Below the pieces are notes generated by a model that had not been told where the DNA came from, did not search any database, and worked only from the letters and a program-made list of their open reading frames with translations. 64,000 nucleotides of DNA, from the NCBI RefSeq assembly GCF_003633775.1, contig NZ_RBIN01000003.1, positions 186,001 through 250,000 on the forward strand, written 5' to 3'. This stretch comes from Kushneria sinocarnis (GTDB lineage: Bacteria; Pseudomonadota; Gammaproteobacteria; Pseudomonadales; Halomonadaceae). The stretch's first letter is position 1, and the number at the start of each line of letters is the position of its first letter. The position numbers and the translations under genes are program-made. Below are positions 17,420 through 26,245 of the stretch, in pieces.

Positions 17420-20158
17420 TCAGTCGCGCAGGTTCTCGAGCCGATGACGCTGCCAGTCACTGCGAGGCTCATTGAGCCTCAGCGAAAGCTCCAGCATCTG
17501 CTCTTCGGGAATCAGACGCACCCGGAACCCGAGCTTTTCGACCAGACGGCGCATGCCCCGGTTGTCAGCGCGCACCTCACCGACCATTTCCAGCGTGCCC
17601 ACGCTGCGACAGTAGTCGATCAGCTTTTTCATCAGCCGCTGGCCCAGCCCAACCCCCTGCAGGTCATCGCGAATGATGATGGCGAATTCGGTGCGAATGT
17701 TGTCGGGATCGTTCCATACCCGGCTGATGCCCAGCATATATTTCTCTCCCTGCGGGGCGTGATACTCCGCCAGGAAGGCCATCTGCCGGTCATAATTGAG
17801 CTGGGTCAGTTCGGCAAGCTCGCGCTCGCTCAGCGTCGCCTTGTGATGGAAGTAGCGGTAGCGGATACTCTGCTCGGAGAGATGGGTGTGAAATTCGCGA
17901 ATCAGATCGGCATCCTCGCCGCGGACCGGGCGCAGCGTGACCGGCCAGCCATTGGCCAGCACGACCTGCTCACGAAGCTCTTCGGGGTACGGCATGATGG
18001 CATGATGCGCCGGTTCGCCGAGATCCAGGGCAAAGTCGACAGCCAGCAGTTGCTCGCGATTGAGCAGCAGCGGATTGATTTCCAGACCGCGCAGCTCCGG
18101 CAGATCGGTACACATCTGGGACAGTCGGGTCAGCAGTATGGCCAGCCGTTCGAAGTCCCGCTCCGGTTCGGGAGAGTGCTCGCGGATCAGGGTGGCGGCA
18201 TGGGAAGAGTCGATCAGATGGTGGGCGAGGTTCATGTTCAGGGGTGGCAGGGCAATACAGCGATCACTCATGACATCGGCTCGATAGCCACCCAGTCCGA
18301 ACACGATCACCGGTCCGAAAACCGCATCCCGGGTGATGCCGACAGCCAGTTGGAGGGATTGCTTGCCGCGCTGCATCGGCTGCATGCAGTAGCTGTAGAT
18401 CCCTTCGCCGGGCATGGCAGCCTCGACCCGCTCCTTCAGTACCCGAATCCCTTCGGTGACAGCTTCGGGAGTATCAAGATCCTGCAGCAGATCCGGAGCC
18501 GGACGGTCCGGGCGTCGATCGGCACGGAAGGGCAGGCAGTTGCTGCGATGCACGGCCTTGAGTGCCACCGGGTGTTCGAGCTCGTAAAAGCGCCTTCTGC
18601 CCTCCTCGGCCGATTGCACATAGAGTGCGGGCGCCGTGGCAATCCCGTAGGCGCGCAGGGCCATGGCGGTCTCTTCATGGGTCAGGCGGTCCCGGCCACG
18701 CCGATGGGCATCATCGATCAGCTCATGACAGCGCTGTCGCACCATTTCTGAAGTATCGAACGCCAGCGCCGGTGGGGTCTGGTGCAGCAGTGACTGTACG
18801 CGCTGATACTCGATGTTCAGCATGAAGGCCCGCACGGCCTTTTCAGGAGAGACGTGGGTGGCCAGGCCCACGCGATGGCAGGCATCCCGTGCCGGGCGCG
18901 CGGTGGCCAGGCCCATCCAGCTGGTAAACAGGGTAACGGAGGTATGCCGCCAGAACTCGATGACGGCCTCGGCGAGTTCCACCGAAGGCGCCATGCGCGT
19001 CGGAGCGTGAATCAGTAGCACGGCATCCACCCCCTCATCGCCTGCCAGCAGTTCCAGGGCACGTACGAAACGCTGGGGTGTGGCATCGCTGCCCAGGTCA
19101 ATCGGATTGCGTCCCGGCAGGCTGTGATCCAGCCCTTCCGCCCCGAGCAGCCTGCGGGTAGTGTCGCTGAACTCGGCCACCTTGCCACCCTGTTCAAACA
19201 GTCGATCCAGCGCCAGCATCGCCGGCCCCAGCCCGTTGGACAGAATCGCCAGACGCGGTCCACGGGGGCGGGCCCGCGGCCGGCTGAGCACTTCGAGTGC
19301 CTCGAACAGTTCATCACTGTCCGACACCCGCACTACCCCGGCTCTTGCCAGCGCGGCATCGAAGACCCGGTCCCGGTGCTCGATGCCCGGGGTAGCCACC
19401 ATCGAAGCGGTCTCGGTCTGCGCCGTTCGGCCGCTCTTGATGGCCAGTACCAGCCGCCGGCGTGATGCTTCACGCAGCGCCGTCATGAAATGCATGGCGT
19501 CGAAGATATACTCGACATGAATGATCAGCGCCCGGGCACTGCCCTGATGATTATTGAGGTAATCGATCAGATCCGGCAGTCGCACATCGATGCTTTCGCC
19601 CAGCGTGACCAGATGGGAGAGCCCCAGTCCGCGACCCGCAGCCCAGTCGATCATGGCGCTGCCGAGCATGCCGGACTGGCCCAGATAAGCCACGCGCCCA
19701 TGTTCGAGTGCAGTCGTGGCGTAGGTGGCATTGAAACGCCGGGCCGGTACAGCCAGACCCCGACACTCCGGCCCCAGCACGCGTACTCCAGCCTGCAGGG
19801 CAGCCTTCAGCAGACGCGGATAGCACTCCGGGTCATCCTCGCGTGGCGGTCCGGAAAACACCATGGCGGCTCGGATGCCGTGCTCGCCCAGCTGCGTCAG
19901 AATGGACTCGACTGCATCGATGGGGGCGCAGACAATCGCCAGGTCCGGGGTCTCCGGCAGCTGATCGAAAAAGGCGTGTGAGACGATGCCTTCAGGCAGC
20001 GCTGCCGGTTCCAGCGCCACGGCATCCATGCGGCCGGTAAAGCCCGCCTCGACCAGGTTGCGGATGATGGTGATGGCAGTAGCGTCATCCCCGGCCACCG
20101 GACCGACCACGACCAGTGAACGAGGTTCGAAGAAGTAGCGCAGGAACCGGGTGCCCAT
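17420..20158 (-). CDS. Protein lysine acetyltransferase of the Pat/PatZ (YfiQ) type
   Basis: A 912-residue enzyme that matches E. coli PatZ closely along its length, expected to acetylate lysines of targets such as acetyl-CoA synthetase. Order of domains: CoA-binding Rossmann domain (about 8-130), succinyl-CoA-ligase-like domain (about 150-450), ATP-grasp-like domain (about 480-715) and a C-terminal GNAT acetyltransferase (about 735-895). The GNAT acetyl-CoA loop is visible in the LQGVGLGQRLMKKL segment. The acyl-CoA-ligase-like part is regulatory in known Pat proteins, not catalytic. Transcribed alone; its upstream neighbour is divergent. Confidence 0.9.
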   Translation of the reverse strand: MGTRFLRYFFEPRSLVVVGPVAGDDATAITIIRNLVEAGFTGRMDAVALEPAALPEGIVSHAFFDQLPETPDLAIVCAPIDAVESILTQLGEHGIRAAMVFSGPPREDDPECYPRLLKAALQAGVRVLGPECRGLAVPARRFNATYATTALEHGRVAYLGQSGMLGSAMIDWAAGRGLGLSHLVTLGESIDVRLPDLIDYLNNHQGSARALIIHVEYIFDAMHFMTALREASRRRLVLAIKSGRTAQTETASMVATPGIEHRDRVFDAALARAGVVRVSDSDELFEALEVLSRPRARPRGPRLAILSNGLGPAMLALDRLFEQGGKVAEFSDTTRRLLGAEGLDHSLPGRNPIDLGSDATPQRFVRALELLAGDEGVDAVLLIHAPTRMAPSVELAEAVIEFWRHTSVTLFTSWMGLATARPARDACHRVGLATHVSPEKAVRAFMLNIEYQRVQSLLHQTPPALAFDTSEMVRQRCHELIDDAHRRGRDRLTHEETAMALRAYGIATAPALYVQSAEEGRRRFYELEHPVALKAVHRSNCLPFRADRRPDRPAPDLLQDLDTPEAVTEGIRVLKERVEAAMPGEGIYSYCMQPMQRGKQSLQLAVGITRDAVFGPVIVFGLGGYRADVMSDRCIALPPLNMNLAHHLIDSSHAATLIREHSPEPERDFERLAILLTRLSQMCTDLPELRGLEINPLLLNREQLLAVDFALDLGEPAHHAIMPYPEELREQVVLANGWPVTLRPVRGEDADLIREFHTHLSEQSIRYRYFHHKATLSERELAELTQLNYDRQMAFLAEYHAPQGEKYMLGISRVWNDPDNIRTEFAIIIRDDLQGVGLGQRLMKKLIDYCRSVGTLEMVGEVRADNRGMRRLVEKLGFRVRLIPEEQMLELSLRLNEPRSDWQRHRLENLRD

Positions 20159-20299
20159 GCTCCCCTCCTACAGCGTTGAGCGGCATACTCTGCCAGTATG
20201 TCGGCATGAGCTGATGAGCACCACCCTGTTACGGCCCGTTCATACCGATCTGCCCCTGCATGCTGGTGCCGCCGGGGCATGGCGACGGAGGGAGAGAGC

Positions 20300-21247
20300 A
20301 TGATCACGTCCTGGATCAGTGACCGTCAGCATGTCCGGCACCACATGGGCGCCGGACATCCCGAGAGCCCGGAGCGCCTGGCCGCCATCGAGCAGCGCCT
20401 CAATGCCAGTGGCGTGCTCCATCATGCCGTACAGTTCGCGGCACGTCCGGCTACCGATGAACAGATCCTGCAGGTACATTCGGCGCAGTACTGGCAGCAG
20501 TTGTTGCATCAGACACCTGCCGAAGAGGGCGAGCTGACAGCCCTGACCTCGGATACCCTGCTGACTCCCTGGAGTGTCGAGGCTGCCCGCATGGCGGCGG
20601 GTGCAGCCATTCGCGGCATCGATCAGCTCTATCGCGGACAGGCCGACAATGTCTTCTGTGCCGTCCGTCCGCCCGGCCATCATGCCGAGCGCAGCGGCGC
20701 CATGGGGTTCTGCCTGATCAACAATGTTGCCATTGCCGCAGCCCATGCCCGTCTCGTCTACGGGGTCGAACGCATTGCCATCCTCGATTTCGATGTCCAT
20801 CAGTGCAACGGCACCATCGATATTTTCCGACACGACCCCGGGGTGCTGGTCTGCTCAAGCTTCCAGGAAGGTCTGTTCCCGCAGCGCTACCATCAGGCGC
20901 CCTCCGCGAACGTGATCAATACCCCGCTCGCGGAGGGCAGCAACGGTGATGCCCTGCTGGCCGCCATCGAGCGTGAATGGCTGCCGGCACTGGAGCGTCA
21001 TCGCCCGCAACTGATCTGCATCAGTGCCGGTTTCGATGCCCATCGCGATGATCCACTGGGAGGGCTGAGCCTGAGCGGCACGGATTTTCATCGGATATCG
21101 CGTCTGCTGGTCTCGCTGGCCGGCGAGTACAGTGAGGGGCGCCTGCTATCGGTACTGGAAGGCGGCTACGAGATGAATGCGCTGGCCGAAGGGGTCGAAG
21201 CCCATCTGGCGGCGCTGCTGGACATGCCATGGTCGCCTGCAAGCTGA
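20300..21247 (+). CDS. Histone deacetylase family amidohydrolase
   Basis: A 315-residue zinc-dependent amidohydrolase of the HDAC/AcuC/AphA superfamily, which removes acyl groups from lysine or polyamines. Active-site pieces in order: RPPGHHAE (H127, H128), zinc ligands D165 and H167 in DFDVHQCNGT, D246 in SAGFDAH, and Y290 in LEGGY. The usual HHGNGT after the zinc Asp reads HQCNGT here, a subfamily difference that keeps both zinc ligands. The ATG follows a GGAGGGAGAG site. It is divergent from the Pat-type acetyltransferase, so the two might write and erase acetylation; that link is inference. Confidence 0.9.
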   Translation: MITSWISDRQHVRHHMGAGHPESPERLAAIEQRLNASGVLHHAVQFAARPATDEQILQVHSAQYWQQLLHQTPAEEGELTALTSDTLLTPWSVEAARMAAGAAIRGIDQLYRGQADNVFCAVRPPGHHAERSGAMGFCLINNVAIAAAHARLVYGVERIAILDFDVHQCNGTIDIFRHDPGVLVCSSFQEGLFPQRYHQAPSANVINTPLAEGSNGDALLAAIEREWLPALERHRPQLICISAGFDAHRDDPLGGLSLSGTDFHRISRLLVSLAGEYSEGRLLSVLEGGYEMNALAEGVEAHLAALLDMPWSPAS

Positions 21248-21324
21248 ATGCCCCCGTCTCGGACGCTGGGCGACCTGACTCGAGTATGTCACGATGAAAG
21301 CATGTGTCCCTGATTGATAGCCTG

Positions 21325-21951
21325 ATGAGCGATAGCAATGAATCGGCCATGCCGCCGGGGCTGATGACCGATCCCGACGGTCTCGTGGAGCCCCTGCGCC
21401 TGGGTGAACGGCTGCGCGCCATTCGTCGCGCACAGCGCTGGACACTGGAAGACGTGCGCCAGCGTACCGGCGTTGCACGCTCTACCCTTTCCAAGATCGA
21501 AAATGATCAGCTCTCGCCCACCTTTACGGTGGTACAGAAGCTGATCAATGGGCTCGACATCGATCTTCCCCAGCTGCTGCGACAGCCGCCCCGACCACCG
21601 CAGCGCACGGGGCGGCGCGATCTGGATCGTGCCGGTCAGGGTCGTCTTCATCCTACGCCGACCTATGAACATGAACTGCTGGCCGGCCGGCTGGAACACA
21701 AGCACATGGTGCCCTTCAAGACCGTGGTGCGGGCTCGTGAAATCAGTGAGTTTACCGACTGGGTCCGCCACGGCGGCGAGGAATTCCTGCTGATTCTGGA
21801 AGGAGCCATTCTGCTCTATAGCGAGGCGCATGAAACGCTGCAGCTCGACTGCGGCGACAGCCTTTATTTCGACAGCAGCGTGGGGCACGCCAAGGTCTCG
21901 ATCAGTCCGCAGGATGCCGTCGTGCTTTCGGTCTGTACCGATGCCGACTGA
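21325..21951 (+). CDS. XRE-family regulator with C-terminal cupin domain
   Basis: A 208-residue transcription regulator. Residues about 25-80 form a helix-turn-helix domain (LGERLRAIRR, VRQRTGVARSTLSKIENDQLSPT). Residues about 125-205 form a small cupin barrel with GGEEFLLILEG and CGDSLYFDSSVGH motifs. Such proteins sense small metabolites and repress neighbouring uptake or catabolic genes. The ATG at 21325 is preferred; a GTG at 21304 would add seven residues, and neither has a strong ribosome site. It follows the HDAC-family gene by 77 bases and may control it. The ligand is unknown. Confidence 0.85.
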   Translation: MSDSNESAMPPGLMTDPDGLVEPLRLGERLRAIRRAQRWTLEDVRQRTGVARSTLSKIENDQLSPTFTVVQKLINGLDIDLPQLLRQPPRPPQRTGRRDLDRAGQGRLHPTPTYEHELLAGRLEHKHMVPFKTVVRAREISEFTDWVRHGGEEFLLILEGAILLYSEAHETLQLDCGDSLYFDSSVGHAKVSISPQDAVVLSVCTDAD

Positions 21952-22050
21952 TCCGGCTCATGGCAGGCCGGTCCGGCTTGCCAGCCGGCTCATTGGTGCC
22001 ACAATCCCGGACAGATTGCCGTATTCGGCTTCATCGCCACGGAGAAAGTC

Positions 22051-22377
22051 ATGCAACATCTTGATAACGCTACCCGCACCGAAATAGAAGCGGCGGCCTT
22101 CCGTCAGCTACTGGCTCATCTGGATGCCAACAAGGATGTGCAGAACATCGACCTGATGATCCTGGCTGACTTCTGTCGCAACTGCCTTTCCAAATGGCTG
22201 GTGGCAGCAGCCGGCGAGCGCGGTATCGAACTCGAATATGAAACGGCGCGCGAGTATGTCTACGGCATGCCCTATCAGCAGTGGAAGTCGCTCTATCAGC
22301 AGCCGCCTTCCGAGGAGCAGCTGGCGGCGCTGAAAGCCCGTCAGGAAAGCCACGAGGAAAGCGGAGCGCATCAATGA
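22051..22377 (+). CDS. DUF1244 family protein
   Basis: A 108-residue soluble protein of the DUF1244 family, with the conserved NIDLMILADFCRNCLSKW stretch (about residues 32-49) and the ETAREYVYGMPYQQWK block (about 64-79). The two cysteines of CRNC are a conserved pair and might bind a metal or form a disulfide. The ATG has a GGAG site ten bases upstream. Its TGA overlaps the moaB ATG by four bases, so the two are translationally coupled. No function is established that the sequence would show. Confidence 0.85.
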   Translation: MQHLDNATRTEIEAAAFRQLLAHLDANKDVQNIDLMILADFCRNCLSKWLVAAAGERGIELEYETAREYVYGMPYQQWKSLYQQPPSEEQLAALKARQESHEESGAHQ

Positions 22378-22907
22378 GCGCCATCGAGGAGGGGTTCATA
22401 CCACTGTCGGTGGCCGTATTGACCATCTCCGACACCCGCACCGTCGATACCGATCGTTCGGGCCGATTGCTGATCGATCGACTCGAAGGCGCAGGTCACC
22501 GGCTGGAAAAGCGCGAAATCATTCCTGACGATCCTTATCGCATTCGCGCCCGGGTCGCGGACTGGATCGCCGATCCGGCCGTCCAGGTCATTCTGACAAC
22601 CGGCGGTACCGGCTATACCGGGCGGGACTCGACGCCCGAGGCTGTCAGTGTCCTGTTCGATCGCCCCATCGAGGGTTTCGGCGAGCTGTTTCGCCAGCTC
22701 TCGCGCGAGGATGTAGGCAGTTCGACGGTTCAGAGCCGGGCGCTGGCCGGCATGGCCAACGGCACGGTCATCTTCTGTCTGCCCGGGTCGACCGGGGCCT
22801 GCCGCACCGGCTGGGAACGCATTCTCCACGAGCAGCTCGACTCCCGGCATCAGCCGTGCAATTTCGCCAATCTGGTCATCCCGGGGCGCGAACAGCATGG
22901 CAGCTGA
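22374..22907 (+). CDS. moaB: Molybdenum cofactor biosynthesis protein MoaB
   Basis: Adenylates molybdopterin (MogA-like step) before metal insertion. The 177-residue protein has the MoCF/MogA fold: VAVLTISDTRT near the N-terminus, the TTGGTGYTGRDSTPEA substrate loop (about residues 65-80) and the FCLPGSTGACRTGWE segment (about 135-149). The start overlaps the DUF1244 stop and its own stop overlaps moeA by 11 bases, which marks a tight DUF1244-moaB-moeA operon. Confidence 0.94.
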   Translation: MSAIEEGFIPLSVAVLTISDTRTVDTDRSGRLLIDRLEGAGHRLEKREIIPDDPYRIRARVADWIADPAVQVILTTGGTGYTGRDSTPEAVSVLFDRPIEGFGELFRQLSREDVGSSTVQSRALAGMANGTVIFCLPGSTGACRTGWERILHEQLDSRHQPCNFANLVIPGREQHGS

Positions 22908-24120
22908 AGCGAGACATGAAGGATTGCACGATCCGGCCACGGCCCTGACAGCGCTGCTGGATGGGGTGATGGCTCTGGAGAGTGAATCGGTAGCGCTGAC
23001 CCAGGCACACGGGCGTACCCTGGCCGATACGGTGACCGCACTGATGGATACCCCGCCGGCCGACAACAGTGCCATGGATGGCTATGCCATTCGAGCGGCC
23101 GATGCCGGACGCACCCTACCCGTCTCACAGCGCATTCCGGCCGGCCATGCGCCTGCGCCACTGGCTCCGGGGACCTGTGCCCGCATCTTCACTGGTGCAG
23201 TCATCCCCGAAGGGGCCGATAGCGTGGTGCGTCAGGAAGTGGTCGAGGAGAGCGCTGAAGGCGCCGCGATACCCGGGCCGGTGACGGCAGGCAACAGTGT
23301 GCGACGGCGCGGCCGGGAGATGCAGCGCGGGGCCACCCTGCTGGAAGCCGGCACACGCCTGAACGCAGCTGCCGTGGGCTTTCTGGCCAGCCAGGGGTAC
23401 GACCGGGTGGCGGTTCGACGGCGACCGCGGGTCTCGCTGCTGGTCACCGGTGACGAGCTGGTAGAACCCGGCAGGCCGCTCTCGCCGGGGCAGATCTACA
23501 ACTCCAACGCGCCGATGCTGGCCGCCCTGCTGTCCGAATTCGGGGCCGAGGTGGTGGCGAGCCGGCATGTGGCGGACAGCCTTGATGCCACCGTAGCCGC
23601 ACTGGCTGACGCCGCCGAGGGGTCGGATGTCGTGGTCACCAGTGGCGGCGTCTCGATCGGCGAAGAGGATCATGTACGCAATGCCCTGCAGCAGTTGGGC
23701 ACGCTCGATCTCTGGCGTCTGTCGATCAAGCCCGGCAAGCCGCTGGCCCTTGGGCGGATCAAACGGGGCAATGGTGGCGAAACCCGTTTCGTGGGTCTGG
23801 CCGGCAATCCGGTATCCAGCTATGTCGGGGCCTGGCTGTTTCTTCGCCCCCTGATGGGCGCCCTGCTGGCCCGGCCGGATCAGGCTGCGCTGCCGGCTCT
23901 GCGCGCGCGCGCGGGGTTCGAAACGAGCACCGAGCGGCGGGCCAACTACATGCGAGTCTCGCTGACGATCGAGGACGATCAGCTGGTGGCCCATGCCTTT
24001 GCCGACCAGGACTCCTCGGTGCTGCATTCCTGTGTTCAGGCTGATGGGCTGGCGGTGATTCCGGCCTGGCATGAGATCGCCCCGGGTGACATGATCGACG
24101 TCCTGCGCCTGCAGCCCTGA
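22897..24120 (+). CDS. moeA: Molybdopterin molybdenumtransferase MoeA
   Basis: Inserts molybdate into adenylated molybdopterin to give the active cofactor. The 407 residues show all MoeA parts: the PPADNSAMDGYA loop (about 50-61), IFTGAVIPEGADSVVRQE (about 98-115), the catalytic MoCF-like domain with TSGGVSIGEEDH (about 248-259) and KPGKPLALG, and the C-terminal beta-barrel domain from about 325. It overlaps moaB by 11 bases. No molybdoenzyme is encoded in the window, so the end user lies elsewhere. Confidence 0.96.
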   Translation: MAAEARHEGLHDPATALTALLDGVMALESESVALTQAHGRTLADTVTALMDTPPADNSAMDGYAIRAADAGRTLPVSQRIPAGHAPAPLAPGTCARIFTGAVIPEGADSVVRQEVVEESAEGAAIPGPVTAGNSVRRRGREMQRGATLLEAGTRLNAAAVGFLASQGYDRVAVRRRPRVSLLVTGDELVEPGRPLSPGQIYNSNAPMLAALLSEFGAEVVASRHVADSLDATVAALADAAEGSDVVVTSGGVSIGEEDHVRNALQQLGTLDLWRLSIKPGKPLALGRIKRGNGGETRFVGLAGNPVSSYVGAWLFLRPLMGALLARPDQAALPALRARAGFETSTERRANYMRVSLTIEDDQLVAHAFADQDSSVLHSCVQADGLAVIPAWHEIAPGDMIDVLRLQP

Positions 24121-24174
24121 GCCGGCAGGCCCGAGCCTGTTTCGAAACGGAATGAGCAGTTCACGGAGTGAACC

Positions 24175-24942
24175 ATGATGGCGGGAAGTCGGCGGCTGAT
24201 GACGCTTGGTATACTGGGCATGATGGCGGCTGTGCCCGCACTGGCTGAAGAAAATGCACCCCAGGTGCGGGAGTGGTCCTGGTCCGGCGACACCGGACCG
24301 GAGCACTGGTCAACCATCAACCCGAATTATGAAACCTGCGGTACCGGCAGCAACCAGTCGCCGGTCGATCTCGGAGACTCCCTGAAAGTGGCCGGGCTTG
24401 CTGCCCCCGAGATCAGTTATGACCAGCCACTGCTGGTGGTCAGACGGGAAAGCACCGGCCTGATGATCGAAGGGCCGGCGGATAATACGGTTACCCTGCA
24501 TGGCCATATCTATACGCTGGCGCGCATCGAGTTTCATGCCCCGGCTCAGCACAGCGTCGAGGGTGAGCGCGCTGCCATGGAGATCGATTTCATCCATACC
24601 GATGAAACCGAGCAGACCCTGGTCATGGCGGTGCTGGTCAGGGAGGGGGAAGCCTCGCAGGCCCTTGACCGGATCTGGAGTCGGGTGCCCGATGTCGATC
24701 GCTCGATGACTCTCAACGGGGAAATGCTGCCATCCCGGCTGCTGCCCCGGGAGCGAAATGGCTGGTCCTACAACGGTTCACTGACCACCCCACCGTGCAG
24801 CGAGGGGGTGCGCTGGTGGGTCATGAAATCGCCGATTCATGCTTCCCGGGCCCAGATCGAGCGCTATCGCCAGTGGTTTGACGTCGATACGGCTCGGCCG
24901 ACCCAGCCGCTCAACGCGCGTTACGTGCTTGAGCAGCAGTAG
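24175..24942 (+). CDS. Alpha-carbonic-anhydrase-like periplasmic protein with altered zinc ligands
   Basis: A 255-residue secreted protein with a signal peptide (cleavage likely after PALA, residue 24) and the alpha-carbonic anhydrase fold: WSWSGDTGPEHW, NQSPVDL (60-66) and YNGSLTTPPCSEGVRWWV (199-216). C55 and C208 match the family disulfide. The three zinc histidines are not all kept. The first of the HFH pair is E119 (RIEFH), the second is H121, and the third is D138 (MEIDFIH). The usual proton-shuttle position also lacks histidine. It may bind a different metal, or be an inactive relative like the animal carbonic-anhydrase-related proteins. It overlaps the convergent acpH end by 32 bases. 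Confidence 0.85.
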   Translation: MMAGSRRLMTLGILGMMAAVPALAEENAPQVREWSWSGDTGPEHWSTINPNYETCGTGSNQSPVDLGDSLKVAGLAAPEISYDQPLLVVRRESTGLMIEGPADNTVTLHGHIYTLARIEFHAPAQHSVEGERAAMEIDFIHTDETEQTLVMAVLVREGEASQALDRIWSRVPDVDRSMTLNGEMLPSRLLPRERNGWSYNGSLTTPPCSEGVRWWVMKSPIHASRAQIERYRQWFDVDTARPTQPLNARYVLEQQ

Positions 24943-25516
24943 TCACGCGGCATTCATCACGCAGGCTCAGCATATCCGGCCACAGGTCCCGAAAGGCAGC
25001 GGCCAGCGTGGCGCGATGGGCGCGAATCCAGGGCAGCAGCTGTGCCAGCCGATTGACGCCTGTCAGGCGCTCCCCCAGACCACTGATCGCCTGGCAGGTA
25101 AAATCGAAATCGGCATAGCTTGATAACCAGTCATGCCGGCGCAGCAGTGAAATGGTGGTCGCCACACGCGGCGGCACCTGCTGCTCCCCCTGTTCCAGCA
25201 CCCGATAGCTGCGTTCGATCAGAGCCCTGCCGGCGGGTTCGGCAAGACAGTCTTGTGCCAGAAAATGGTCCCACAGCAGATCAAAGGCGATGCCGGCCAC
25301 TCGCCGTTCCGGCCCCTCGATCCGGCGCCTGAGGGCAATCACGGTGGGATGATGGTCGATGGTGGCATCAACGCGCCGATGATGACGAATGCCCAGGGCA
25401 ATATCCTGCGGCCATTCGTACAAGCGACTGCCGCGCACCCCATCGGCGATCAGATTACCGAAGAGAAAGCCGTCACTGCCCGGCTCGGCCAGTACCGCAT
25501 GTGCCAGAAAATTCAT
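24911..25516 (-). CDS. acpH: Acyl carrier protein phosphodiesterase AcpH
   Basis: Removes the 4'-phosphopantetheine arm from acyl carrier protein. The 201-residue protein follows E. coli AcpH from the opening MNFLAH through GNLIADGVRG (about 23-32), IRHHRRVDATIDHHP (about 46-60), FDLLWDHFLAQ (about 80-90) and YADFDFTCQAISG. This is an all-helical HD-type metal site, with ligands among the H and D residues of those motifs. The chosen start is the conserved MNFLAH; an in-frame TTG 13 codons upstream is less likely. The last 32 bases overlap the convergent carbonic-anhydrase-like gene. Confidence 0.92.
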   Translation of the reverse strand: MNFLAHAVLAEPGSDGFLFGNLIADGVRGSRLYEWPQDIALGIRHHRRVDATIDHHPTVIALRRRIEGPERRVAGIAFDLLWDHFLAQDCLAEPAGRALIERSYRVLEQGEQQVPPRVATTISLLRRHDWLSSYADFDFTCQAISGLGERLTGVNRLAQLLPWIRAHRATLAAAFRDLWPDMLSLRDECRVTTAAQARNAR

Positions 25517-25558
25517 GGCCTGTTCCAGGAGTGCCGTATCGTCATGCCGCTTCAACCA

Positions 25559-25906
25559 TTATAGGCAGTTGGTCGGTTTCGGCAGTCCGGCCAGCCGTGC
25601 CACCACCCGTGCCGGACTCTCCGGAAACAGGGTCATCAGATAGACCGAGCGCCCCTGCTCCTCACCGAGTGACTGGCGCACCAGCTTGACCAGCGCTCGC
25701 ATGGCGGGAGCCATTTCATAGCGTTCATAGAACGCCCGCACCAGCTCGATGATGGCCCAGTGCCGCTCATCCAGTGTACGGCCTTCGTGCTCGGCCAGTA
25801 TCCGGGTAACCGCAGGCGTCCATTCGGCGGGATCGAGCAGATAGCCCTCTTCATCCAGCATGACGCAATGGTCCCCGATATCGAGCCGTCGATTGTCTTC
25901 CGTCAT
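25559..25906 (-). CDS. tusE: Sulfurtransferase TusE (DsrC family)
   Basis: Final relay protein of the Tus pathway that hands persulfide sulfur to MnmA for 2-thiouridine in tRNA. The 115-residue protein has the DsrC fold with GYLLDPAEWTP (about residues 21-31) and the penultimate active cysteine C114 in KPTNCL. The second C-terminal cysteine of true dissimilatory DsrC is absent, as expected for TusE. It is the last gene of tusD-tusC-tusB-tusE, three bases after tusB. Confidence 0.93.
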   Translation of the reverse strand: MTEDNRRLDIGDHCVMLDEEGYLLDPAEWTPAVTRILAEHEGRTLDERHWAIIELVRAFYERYEMAPAMRALVKLVRQSLGEEQGRSVYLMTLFPESPARVVARLAGLPKPTNCL

Positions 25907-25909
25907 CGG

Positions 25910-26230
25910 TCAGAACCAGCTGATAATGTGTCGGCAGCGTTCAGTCAGCGCAACGAACCCCTTCATGTCGACCCGCTGTACATCCTGTGCGATTTCAAGC
26001 AGGTGCAGGCCGCGCGCCCGGAGATCCTCCTCGAGCACATGCAGGCGTTCACCCAGCGCAATCAGGCGTTCGGGGGGATGGGCAAGGCTTGTGACCCCAT
26101 CCTCGATCAGCAGTACCTGATCATGCGCGCCCAGCGCACTCATCATATCTTCCCAGACCCGATGGCCATGAGTGGCGCGATTGAGCAGATGCAGACTGGC
26201 TTCGGCCGAAGGCGCGTGTTGCTCTGTCAT
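25910..26230 (-). CDS. tusB: Sulfurtransferase complex subunit TusB
   Basis: Subunit of the TusBCD heterohexamer that takes sulfur from TusA and passes it to TusE. The 106-residue DsrH-like protein shows SLHLLNRATH near the N-terminus, DQVLLIEDGV (about 37-46) and the short C-terminal ISWF typical of TusB. It has a slightly longer N-terminus than E. coli TusB (95 residues). It sits between tusC and tusE with short gaps. Confidence 0.88.
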   Translation of the reverse strand: MTEQHAPSAEASLHLLNRATHGHRVWEDMMSALGAHDQVLLIEDGVTSLAHPPERLIALGERLHVLEEDLRARGLHLLEIAQDVQRVDMKGFVALTERCRHIISWF

Positions 26231-26245
26231 GGACTCCCCGCTTGG

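Noticed and set aside
17444-18751. A 435-codon plus-strand frame opposite the Pat-type gene
   Set aside because: Shadow frame; the minus-strand protein matches PatZ throughout.
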